Part shown: positions 43,046 through 49,667 of the stretch, in pieces
Layout: every line of letters begins with the position of its first letter
Numbering within the stretch: position 1 is the stretch's first letter
Assembly: GCA_030656615.1 (NCBI GenBank)
Contig: JAUSOY010000028.1
Location: 1-52,543, forward strand
Source: Bacteroidales bacterium
GTDB taxonomy: Bacteria > Bacteroidota > Bacteroidia > Bacteroidales > TTA-H9
Direction of reading: 5' to 3'
Length of the DNA: 52,543 nucleotides
The notes under the pieces: generated by a model
Told to the model about the DNA's origin: nothing
The model's input: the letters and a program-made list of their open reading frames with translations, nothing else
Database searches by the model: none
Made by a program: the position numbers and the translations under genes

Positions 43046-43280
43046 TAGAAAGGTTATAGGATTTCAACATCCGGTAAAAATCACTCAGGTCTTTCTCAAA
43101 AATCAATGTGTCGACCTCGTAGCGACTTGTTATCTTTTCGATAATTTCTTTTTCGCTATGGCCGGCTTTCAGTGCTTCCATTATTTCAATACCCACAGGA
43201 TTGGAAGAAAAGGCTTCCCCTGTCATCGGGTTAAAAACAAAACCACTGCTACTGGTTGCTACATTATTTAGTAATTTCAT
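43032..43280 (-). CDS. PqqD-like small protein (RiPP-recognition-element type)
   Basis: The 82-residue product reads as a PqqD-type winged-helix domain: NPMTGEAFSSNPVGIEIMEALKAG cut short here as AFSSNPVGIEIM and then HSEKEIIEKITSRYEVD. PqqD domains bind the leader of precursor peptides and present them to modifying enzymes. In this operon it precedes an ATP-grasp and a PLP enzyme, overlapping the former by 14 bases. Some PqqD-like proteins work instead in non-peptide systems such as HPr-related kinases, so the link to a peptide remains inferred. I see no clear precursor-peptide gene beside it. Confidence 0.72.
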   Translation of the reverse strand: MKLLNNVATSSSGFVFNPMTGEAFSSNPVGIEIMEALKAGHSEKEIIEKITSRYEVDTLIFEKDLSDFYRMLKSYNLSNDGE

Positions 43281-43329
43281 CCGTATATATTTGGGTTTTT
43301 AGGGTTCGATGACTCATCGGCGGATTGAT

Positions 43330-44130
43330 TTATTGTTTTATCAGCTTTCTAACAATTTGAGTCCCCTTTTCATTTGTAATTAGATAATAATACACCCCCG
43401 AAGCAAGTTCGGTGGCATCGTTTATAAAACTTGTTTTACCGGGATCGAGCATGTACGATTGAATATTTCGCCCGTTTGCATCAAGAATATTCAACATGGC
43501 TTTTTGCTGTGGATGATTTAACTGATATGGTAAACAAACCTTACCGTCAGCAGGATTAGGAAAAAGTTCGCCCGCCATGATGGATGGAGCCACATTCATG
43601 CCACCTTCCACTGCTTCGGGTTGGCCGGGAACCGAAAAAACATGGGTATTAATGCCATAAATGTAGTTCGAGAAATCATATTCATACACCAGAAGTTTAT
43701 ATCCGGCAGAGGTTTTCATCAATGCGTAATAACCACCCCCCGGAACATCCAGCAACTGCTTCCCTGTTTCGTCAGCAATACGGGTATTGTAAGTATAATA
43801 CGATAAAATTGTATCATAATACGCACTCATGTAAACCATTTCTACGTTATCGTCTGTATTAAAAAGATGGGTTGATACCCATTGTATATCTACCAGATAA
43901 TAATCTTTAGGAAGTGAAAGATTGATGGTTTTCCACAAACTGTGATCGAGATTATAAATATGACACTGGCTGTTTTCAACATCCATTGTATAGTACTTGT
44001 AGCCGTTTGCGCCTAAGTTTGTAACACCTGCCGAGACTTTGTCGTAAGTGTTTTCTTTAATCAGTTGGGCATTAAGTGAAAAGGGTAGTATCATCGCGCA
44101 GATGACGAAGAGTTTAAATAGGTATTTCAT
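43330..44130 (-). CDS. T9SS-sorted secreted protein, unknown function
   Basis: The best start is the ATG at 44130 (266 residues), where a regular signal peptide begins (MKYLFKLFVICAMILPFSL, cleavage near NAQ); the longer frame adds 12 implausible residues. The C-terminal about 75 residues are a type IX sorting domain (LFPNPADGKVCLPYQ, then LASGVYYYLITNEKG, ending VRKLIKQ). The middle is beta-rich with no family I recognise. The stop lies 49 bases before the PqqD-like gene, with no terminator between, so it may be the first gene of that operon. Confidence 0.75.
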   Translation of the reverse strand: MKYLFKLFVICAMILPFSLNAQLIKENTYDKVSAGVTNLGANGYKYYTMDVENSQCHIYNLDHSLWKTINLSLPKDYYLVDIQWVSTHLFNTDDNVEMVYMSAYYDTILSYYTYNTRIADETGKQLLDVPGGGYYALMKTSAGYKLLVYEYDFSNYIYGINTHVFSVPGQPEAVEGGMNVAPSIMAGELFPNPADGKVCLPYQLNHPQQKAMLNILDANGRNIQSYMLDPGKTSFINDATELASGVYYYLITNEKGTQIVRKLIKQ

Positions 44131-44223
44131 CACGAAATTATTAATTATTACAATATTAAAAAACAATCTTTATTGGAAAAGGTTATTGGTGATACACATT
44201 AGGAAAGGATAACCCTTAGCTTA

Positions 44224-44257
44224 AAAAAAAACCACCTCAAAAGAAGTGGTTTTTTTA
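44224..44257 (-). terminator. Terminator of the EF-G-like gene
   Basis: Read on the minus strand, a stem of seven pairs with one mismatch and a TTTT loop is flanked by runs of A and T (aaaaaaaccac ... gtggtttttt on the plus strand). It starts 15 bases after the stop of the EF-G-like gene; it could also work on the other strand. Confidence 0.8.
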
Positions 44258-44271
44258 AGAAATAAATTTTA

Positions 44272-46404
44272 TTATTCTTCGCCTTCCTGTTCTTCGTAAG
44301 CTTTAAGCAGAGCCAACTGAACATCGGGTGGCACCTGAGCATACTCCGCATATTTAAGCGAATAGGTAGCACGGCCACTGGTGATGGAGCTAAGAGAAGT
44401 AGAGTAGCGATTCATTTCGGCCAGGGGAACCCGGGCTTTAATTTTCTGATAATTTCCTTCGCTTTCCATTCCCATGATGATGGCACGGCGTCCCTGGAGA
44501 TCGGTCATTACATCGCCCATTTTCCCTTCTGGAACCAGTACTTCAACATCATATATGGGCTCAAGAATTTTAGGACCAGCATTTTTAAAGGCTTCTTTAA
44601 ATGCGTGACGTCCTGCCAGCTTGAAAGAAATTTCGTTTGAATCAACCGGATGCATTTTACCATCGTAAATATTTACAACGATATCGCGGGCATAGGAACC
44701 GGTAAGTGGTCCCTGTTCAATTTTTTCCATGATACCTTTGAGGATAGCAGGCACAAAACGAGCATCGATGGCACCACCTACAATACAGGAATTCATAACC
44801 AGTTTTCCACCCCATTCCAGTTCATGTATTTCTTGGCCGCGAACAGCAAATTCAGTCTGATTTGCCATTCCTTCATGATAAGGTTCAATCATCATATGTA
44901 CTTCGCCAAACTGACCAGAACCTCCTGATTGTTTTTTATGACGATACATCGATTTTGCCGATTTAGTAATCGTTTCGCGGTAAGGAATCTTAGGAGCAAT
45001 AAACTCAACAAATATTTTATCCAGTGTTTCGAGATACCATTTAACGATGTTCAGGTGTAATTCTCCCTGACCACCAATAATAAGCTGTCGAAGTTCTTTC
45101 GAATAACCCACTTTAATCGTTGGATCAACCCGATGCATTTCATTTAGCAGTGTACCCAATTTTTCGTCGTCGGCCTGATTTTTAGCTTTAATAGCCATGG
45201 TAATCTTAGGAGCGGGAAATACGATGGGTTCAATAACATCATCACCGTTTTTATGAGAATTAAGGGTGGTATTGGTTCGTGTGCCCTTCAGCTTAATGGT
45301 TGAGGCGATATCACCGGCCACCACTTTTTCGACTTTCTGACGATTTTTTCCGGCCGTAATAAACAGCTGTGAAAGCCTTTCTTTGGCACCACTGTTGCCA
45401 TTAATCATATCCATGGCTTCAGTAACTTCGCCAGCATAAACCTTAAAGAAGGAAATTTCGCCCAGATGCTGTTCGATGGATGTTTTAAAAACAAAAAGTG
45501 AAGCAGGATCGGTTACTTTACATCCCAGTTCTTTTCCGTCGGTTAGTTTAGCGGCGGGCATTTGATTAGGAGAAGGAACCACATTTCCAATAAATTCGAG
45601 AATACGGCCAACACCCATGTTATGCTTGGCATTAACACAGAATACGGGAAAAATACCACGGCTTATCAATCCTATTTTCAATCCGTTACGCATTTCATCT
45701 TCGGTAAGAGAACCTACTTCGAAGAATTTTTCCATTAAGGCTTCGTCGTTTGCTGCGAGGTCTTCTACCAGCGTATTAAAAAGTTCGTCTGCCTTGTCCT
45801 TTTCAGAATCAGGAATATCAAGAATTTCGGGCTGTCCGCCATTTTCAGGATATTTCAACATTTTCCTCTTTATAAGGTCGATAATGCTGTTGAATCCAAT
45901 GCCTTCGTTTACAGGATACTGGCAAATGGTGATGCCGGCACCAAACTGTGCACGAAGCTGACGAAGCGTTTCTTCAAAATTCGAATTTTCGTGTTCGAGA
46001 TGGTTAAAAGCAAAAACAACAGGGGTGTTGTTCCGGCTAGCATAGCGCCAGGTAATTTCTGTACCTACTTCCATGCCATTCTGTGCATTTACAACCATAA
46101 CAGCCGTATCAACAACCTTAAGAGCGGCGAGAATTTCGCCGAGGAAATCATCAAAACCAGGAGTATCTATGATGTTGATTTTTTTTCCGTTGTATTCGCT
46201 GTATAGCACGGTTGAAGAAACAGAATTCTGCCTTTCGAGCTCAATTTCCCTGTAATCGGATACCGTATTTTTATCATCAACGCTTCCGCGTCGGTTTATC
46301 ACTCCGCCTTCAAAAAGCATGCACTCGGCAAGAGTGGTCTTTCCGGACTTCGCACTTCCTATCAGCGCAATATTCCGGATTTCACTGGTTTGATATACCT
46401 TCAT
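44272..46404 (-). CDS. EF-G-like translational GTPase (EF-G2 type)
   Basis: The 710-residue protein has the five-domain EF-G layout: G domain with P-loop GSAKSGKTT (16-24) and IDTPGFDDF; domain II; domain III; domain IV (YRHKKQSGGSGQFGEVHM); and domain V with GRRAIIMGMESEG. It differs from canonical EF-G: the P-loop lacks the usual GHID start, and the guanine-specificity motif is FNHLEHE instead of NKxD. Such paralogues (FusA2-like) are common in Bacteroidota and other phyla; many are not essential for elongation and their role is not settled. The gene is alone under its own promoter and terminator. Confidence 0.85.
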   Translation of the reverse strand: MKVYQTSEIRNIALIGSAKSGKTTLAECMLFEGGVINRRGSVDDKNTVSDYREIELERQNSVSSTVLYSEYNGKKINIIDTPGFDDFLGEILAALKVVDTAVMVVNAQNGMEVGTEITWRYASRNNTPVVFAFNHLEHENSNFEETLRQLRAQFGAGITICQYPVNEGIGFNSIIDLIKRKMLKYPENGGQPEILDIPDSEKDKADELFNTLVEDLAANDEALMEKFFEVGSLTEDEMRNGLKIGLISRGIFPVFCVNAKHNMGVGRILEFIGNVVPSPNQMPAAKLTDGKELGCKVTDPASLFVFKTSIEQHLGEISFFKVYAGEVTEAMDMINGNSGAKERLSQLFITAGKNRQKVEKVVAGDIASTIKLKGTRTNTTLNSHKNGDDVIEPIVFPAPKITMAIKAKNQADDEKLGTLLNEMHRVDPTIKVGYSKELRQLIIGGQGELHLNIVKWYLETLDKIFVEFIAPKIPYRETITKSAKSMYRHKKQSGGSGQFGEVHMMIEPYHEGMANQTEFAVRGQEIHELEWGGKLVMNSCIVGGAIDARFVPAILKGIMEKIEQGPLTGSYARDIVVNIYDGKMHPVDSNEISFKLAGRHAFKEAFKNAGPKILEPIYDVEVLVPEGKMGDVMTDLQGRRAIIMGMESEGNYQKIKARVPLAEMNRYSTSLSSITSGRATYSLKYAEYAQVPPDVQLALLKAYEEQEGEE

Positions 46405-46450
46405 TTTGCTTTAAACTATTTAATAATGAAACTTTTACAAATGTAAGGGG

Positions 46451-46480
46451 CAAATTTATAAAAATCCACTCAATTTCAAA
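46451..46480 (-). promoter_or_regulatory. Promoter for the EF-G-like gene
   Basis: On the minus strand, TTTG (46480-46477) and TAaaTTTG (46458-46451) are 18 bases apart. The predicted start site near 46444 gives a leader of about 40 bases before the ATG at 46404. Confidence 0.55.
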
Positions 46481-46532
46481 AGACTAATAACATTTTGACT
46501 TACAATTTTTTGCAGAAGATTCTTGCATAAAC

Positions 46533-47510
46533 TTATAAGGATTGTATACGGTTTCGTAATTCCTGCCAGCGCGATTCCGGAATTTTTGCCCCTATTACCC
46601 CGATGATATTACCCCCCAGTATGGTTCCTGCTTTTGCACAGTTTTCGAGGCTAAAATTTTGTGAAAGACCGTACATGAAGCCCGAGGCAAACAGATCGCC
46701 AGCCCCTGTGGTATCGATGCATTCAGCCTTCAGAGCCGGAATGTGAATGGTGTTTCCGTTATGTCTGATATACGAACCCTGCGAACCAATTTTTACGATA
46801 GCCAATGGGCATAAATCGCCGATGATGGAGGCTGCTTTTTGAGGATCTTTTTCGAGGGTAAATTCATACGCTTCATCCTCATTGGCGAATAAAATATCCA
46901 CATAATTTTTTGTAAGCTCCAATAAAAATTCCCGATTTTCTTTTACAACATTGAAAGAAGCCAAATCAAGAGACACCGTGAGTCCTTTTTCCTTGGCTAA
47001 TTCTACCGCCCGTTTTATGAGTGCATGATTCTGCACCAAATATCCTTCGATATGAAAATGCGTGTACTGACTAAAGACTTCCGACTCCAGATCTTCCGGG
47101 ACCAACTCTATGGCAGAACCAAGGTATACAGCGAAGGTGCGTTCCGAATCGGGCGAAATTAGAGCAATGGCCCTTCCAGTACCAGCACTTCCGGTCAGTA
47201 ATCGCGATTCGATGCCACTTTTGAGTAAATCATTTTCAAAAACCTGACCAAATTCATCTTTTCCGGTTTTACCAATAAAACCCGTTTCCACGCCCAGCCG
47301 TGCCAATCCATGAAGGGTATTGGCCGCCGAACCACCCGATGCTATTTCACGTTTCATATCCGAAACCGAAGCTGTAAGCTCTTCGGCCCTGTCCTGCGGA
47401 AAGAGAATCATACTACCACGGGGTAATTCATATTGAATAAGAATATCGTCATTCTGAAGTCTGATAAGTACATCTACGAGAGCATTACCGAGGCCTAGTA
47501 CACGTTTCAT
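46533..47510 (-). CDS. PfkB-family sugar/nucleoside kinase
   Basis: The 325-residue protein is a ribokinase-like kinase: N-terminal GLGNALVDVLIR, the substrate glycines ASGGSAANTLHGLARLG and the catalytic C-terminal motif DTTGAGDLFASGF, with the Asp of GAGD as base. In Bacteroidota this group is often annotated as adenosine kinase, though fructokinase-like specificity is possible. The gene is followed downstream by the EF-G-like gene with its own promoter, and it is divergent from tRNA-Asn. A TAccTTTG box at 47554-47547 may be its -7 element. Confidence 0.88.
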   Translation of the reverse strand: MKRVLGLGNALVDVLIRLQNDDILIQYELPRGSMILFPQDRAEELTASVSDMKREIASGGSAANTLHGLARLGVETGFIGKTGKDEFGQVFENDLLKSGIESRLLTGSAGTGRAIALISPDSERTFAVYLGSAIELVPEDLESEVFSQYTHFHIEGYLVQNHALIKRAVELAKEKGLTVSLDLASFNVVKENREFLLELTKNYVDILFANEDEAYEFTLEKDPQKAASIIGDLCPLAIVKIGSQGSYIRHNGNTIHIPALKAECIDTTGAGDLFASGFMYGLSQNFSLENCAKAGTILGGNIIGVIGAKIPESRWQELRNRIQSL

Positions 47511-47554
47511 AGGTATTGTTTTTGTGTGAGTGTTAAAAAATTTTCACAAAGGTA

Positions 47555-47584
47555 TTGATTAATTAAAAAGAGCTTTTATCTTTG
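47555..47584 (+). promoter_or_regulatory. Promoter for tRNA-Asn
   Basis: TTG at 47555-47557 and TAtcTTTG at 47577-47584 are spaced by 19 bases, an excellent Bacteroidota consensus. The predicted start near 47591 leaves a 5' leader of about 57 bases. Confidence 0.7.
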
Positions 47585-47647
47585 CACTCCCTTTTCAATC
47601 ACGCCGGATGATTTCATCCAAATGAACGAAAAGTTGGTAAATAGGAT

Positions 47648-47724
47648 TCCTCCTTAGCTCAGTTGGTTAGAGCATCTGACTGTTAATCAGAGGGTCTCAG
47701 GTTCAAGTCCTGAAGGGGGAGCCA
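47648..47724 (+). tRNA. tRNA-Asn (anticodon GTT), CCA encoded
   Basis: All arms fold: acceptor tcctcct/aggggga with one wobble, D arm gctc...gagc, anticodon stem tctga/tcaga with loop ctgttaa (anticodon GTT at 47682-47684) and T arm tcagg/cctga with loop ttcaagt. Discriminator G at 47721 and an encoded CCA at 47722-47724. Its 3' end from inside the T arm is duplicated about 0.4 kb downstream. Confidence 0.97.
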
Positions 47725-47759
47725 GATAATCAGCCTCTTACGATGAAAATTGTGAGAGG
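47710..47759 (+). repeat. Direct repeat copy 1 (tRNA-Asn 3' end and terminator)
   Basis: This copy is part of the functional tRNA and its terminator; the perfect second copy is 401 bases downstream at 48111-48160. Confidence 0.97.
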
Positions 47760-47767
47760 CTTTTTTT
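47733..47767 (+). terminator. tRNA-Asn terminator
   Basis: A 9-base stem (gcctcttac pairing with gtgagaggc, one wobble) with a run of seven T lies 8 bases after the encoded CCA. The hairpin is repeated in the second copy at 48133-48160, there followed by TTATTTTT. Confidence 0.85.
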
Positions 47768-47795
47768 ACATCACCTACAATCTCACCTACATAGA

Positions 47796-48083
47796 ATGGC
47801 CTTTTCGGTTTATATTTTATTCTCTCATAAACTTAAACGATTCTACGTTGGTACAACGGATGATGTAGATAAAAGACTTAGTGAACATAATTCGGGTAGG
47901 TATCCCGACGCCTTCTCCTTCAGAGGAATTCCTTGGATCCTATTCCTGCTGATTAACGACCTGAACACAAACCAGGCTTACAATATTGAAAGACATATCA
48001 AAGCAATGAAGTCTTCAAAGTATATCCTTAACCTCAAAAACTATCCCGACCTGGTCAGTAAACTTATTGAAAAATACCAATAA
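47796..48083 (+). CDS. GIY-YIG nuclease domain protein
   Basis: The 95-residue protein is one GIY-YIG domain of the small UPF0213/YhbQ kind. The two triads appear as VYI (residues 5-7) and YVG near 18, then the catalytic Arg in VDKRLSEHNSG and Glu in YNIERHIKAMK. GIY-YIG enzymes cut one DNA strand and include homing nucleases; the solitary form has no known job. It lies 29 bases past the tRNA terminator T-run, with a 9-base word (tcacctaca) twice just upstream (47771, 47783). Its stop codon abuts the start of a tRNA-Asn fragment. Full length and intact, so probably expressed or recently so. Confidence 0.88.
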   Translation: MAFSVYILFSHKLKRFYVGTTDDVDKRLSEHNSGRYPDAFSFRGIPWILFLLINDLNTNQAYNIERHIKAMKSSKYILNLKNYPDLVSKLIEKYQ

Positions 48084-48092
48084 CAGGTTCAA

Positions 48093-48110
48093 CCCCGATA
48101 GCTATCGGGG
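48093..48110. repeat. 18-bp perfect palindrome inside a duplicated tRNA T arm
   Basis: The bases ccccgatagctatcgggg are fully self-complementary. They replace the three bases GTC of the T loop in the second copy of the tRNA 3' end. Palindromes with this core are, as I recall, frequent between genes in Bacteroidota; here it joins the GIY-YIG gene to the tRNA fragment. Confidence 0.9.
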
Positions 48111-48160
48111 CTGAAGGGGGAGCCAGATAATCAGCCTCTTACGATGAAAATTGTGAGAGG
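48111..48160 (+). repeat. Direct repeat copy 2 (tRNA-Asn 3' end and terminator)
   Basis: Fifty bases identical to 47710-47759, including the CCA and hairpin. The sequence cannot form a tRNA because the 5' part is missing. Confidence 0.97.
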
Positions 48161-48250
48161 TTATTTTTACTTTAACTTCCTGCATTGCCTGTTTTCATAA
48201 TCCGACTCTGGCACCGTCTGAGCCAGAAGGGGTTTTCAATCTGTCATGGA

Positions 48251-49348
48251 TTAGTCCTTTACACATCTTACCGAGAAACCGTAATACTTGGGATACCCAT
48301 AGTAGTGACTGCCATGAAACCACCCCACTCCGGAATGATTGTAGTCCAGTTTTCGGTTAAAGGCTAAAGTTGTATTGTTGATATATTCTGTTGAACTCCA
48401 GAAGTGGGTAGCCTTGCCCACATCAATGAACTGCCCCTGGATATTGCGGAGACCCGCCGGAAACGCTGAAAAGCCGCTGCTATTGGTTCCATTTCCATTG
48501 TTATCCCATCCTTTTCTCGCTTTCATTTTAGTACCTTCATTGACTCCCCGCCACCCAAAAAGCCATGCTTCATCATAGCTCATACCTAATTGCATTTCAA
48601 GCACAATCCATTCATTATCACTCGGCAAGTGCCAACAAGAAGGACATACTCCCTGAACCTGGCTTGGGGTATTTTCACTACTTTTAGCGCCATTCATGGC
48701 TGCTGCCCAAGTGTATAAAACGCCGTAAGTGTTTGCTTGGATTATAGAATTATCGTAATAACAATACGCTTTATCGGAAAATTCAAGATTGGCCCAGCTT
48801 ATATTGTTTTCGATCAAAGGGATTGGGGTTCCGTCTGAAAAATGTGTGGTTCTAAGGTTTTCGGCCATCCACCATTGGTTGCCAATTTTAACTGTTTTGT
48901 AGGTGTTTCCATCGTAATCGTTAACGGTTCCGGTTTCCAATAAGCCACTACCATCTTCAATAATGATTACGGTGATTTCGTGAGAAGTCGCGTTGTTGCT
49001 ATTATCTTTTGCTGTCGCTTTAATTGTATGGATGCCGGCAATGTTATCAGCAGAATTCCATAGGTATTGGTATGGAAAACTTTGGGTTGCGCTAACGCCG
49101 ATGCTGTCGATATTAAACATTACCTCCATAATACTGCCATCCGCATCGGCGGCCTCAACAGATATCGCTATGGTTTCTCCCTGAAGCAGTTCTTCACCAT
49201 TTCTAGGGCTGTTTATGAAACAGCTTGGCGCTTTGTTTACCTTTTCTTCCGACTTATCACAAGCACTGGCCAGCATGAAAAAAATGCACGATATAAAAAC
49301 AGCAAACAGCGGTTTTGAAAATCTGTACCTGCGAATAAATGCTCTCAT
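48251..49348 (-). CDS. FISUMP-domain lipoprotein with Ig-like domain
   Basis: The ATG at 49348 (365 residues) gives a normal lipoprotein signal (FFMLASAC); the longer frame upstream adds 35 Cys-rich, unlikely residues. A Bacterial-Ig/cadherin-like domain (about 40-135: INSPRNGEELLQGETIAIS) is followed by a C-terminal domain of the Fibrobacter succinogenes major paralogous type (about 145-365: YKTVKIGNQWWMAENLRTT, LPSDNEWIVLE, FWSSTEY, ending SVRCVKD). Such proteins are often present in many copies in Bacteroidota and their function is unknown; a surface-binding role is commonly supposed. It stands alone. Confidence 0.82.
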   Translation of the reverse strand: MRAFIRRYRFSKPLFAVFISCIFFMLASACDKSEEKVNKAPSCFINSPRNGEELLQGETIAISVEAADADGSIMEVMFNIDSIGVSATQSFPYQYLWNSADNIAGIHTIKATAKDNSNNATSHEITVIIIEDGSGLLETGTVNDYDGNTYKTVKIGNQWWMAENLRTTHFSDGTPIPLIENNISWANLEFSDKAYCYYDNSIIQANTYGVLYTWAAAMNGAKSSENTPSQVQGVCPSCWHLPSDNEWIVLEMQLGMSYDEAWLFGWRGVNEGTKMKARKGWDNNGNGTNSSGFSAFPAGLRNIQGQFIDVGKATHFWSSTEYINNTTLAFNRKLDYNHSGVGWFHGSHYYGYPKYYGFSVRCVKD

Positions 49349-49667
49349 ATTGATATTTTCAACTAAAAAACATGAAGAAGCTAAGTTAATGGAAATATTT
49401 AAGCACCGTATTTGCTTACAGCTTAACGCTTGTCGATTCTGTAAGCTTTTCAAGCAATTTTGATTTTCACATATTACAGCAAGTTGAACTTTCCTAATTT
49501 GTCAAATTATGCCTATCGTTCCCATGCTATAAAGCGTTGAGGAGATCGGGGCTGCGTCTGTATCTACTATTAATAAACTTGCTTCCGGGCTACGAATTTC
49601 CGTAGCATCTTCAACCTCAATAATTTTTAGAATATGCTTAATTTTCTGTCGTTAGGTCGTTTTTTAA
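49349..49667. other. Intergenic region, no confident gene
   Basis: The 319 bases between the FISUMP and hybrid-kinase genes hold a hairpin gctacg/cgtagc (49589-49606). On the minus strand a frame of about 56 codons without a good start, from 49669 to a TGA at 49502, has protein-like composition (TEIRSPEASLLIVDTDAA). It may be a remnant of a lost gene, but it could be chance. No promoter box is clear. Confidence 0.4.

Larger units (their letters stand above)
47698..48160 (+). mobile_element. Putative GIY-YIG unit flanked by tRNA-derived direct repeats
   Basis: The 50-base stretch 47710-47759 (end of tRNA-Asn T arm, acceptor strand, CCA and terminator hairpin) recurs identically at 48111-48160. 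Upstream, nine more bases (caggttcaa) match at 47698-47706 and 48084-48092, but between the two matched parts the tRNA has GTC whereas the second copy has an 18-base palindrome. The only gene between the repeats is a GIY-YIG nuclease whose stop codon abuts the second caggttcaa. This is what an insertion that regenerates the tRNA 3' end would leave. No recombinase gene is present, so GIY-YIG-mediated or passive mobility is inferred. Confidence 0.6.

Noticed and set aside
43307-43319. Palindrome cgatgactcatcg as terminator between the T9SS gene and the PqqD-like gene
   Set aside because: The arms are six bases with a one-base centre and no T run follows on the minus strand, so it is too weak to separate the two genes.
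48111-48160. Second tRNA-Asn gene
   Set aside because: Only the 3' part (T-arm end, acceptor strand, CCA) is present; there is no D or anticodon arm upstream, where the GIY-YIG gene ends.
47698-48160. Integrative element with a tyrosine integrase at the tRNA
   Set aside because: The DNA between the repeats is too short and contains only the GIY-YIG gene; no recombinase is present.
49349-49453. 35-residue extension of the FISUMP lipoprotein
   Set aside because: The residues are Cys-rich and would bury the clear lipoprotein signal peptide starting at 49348.
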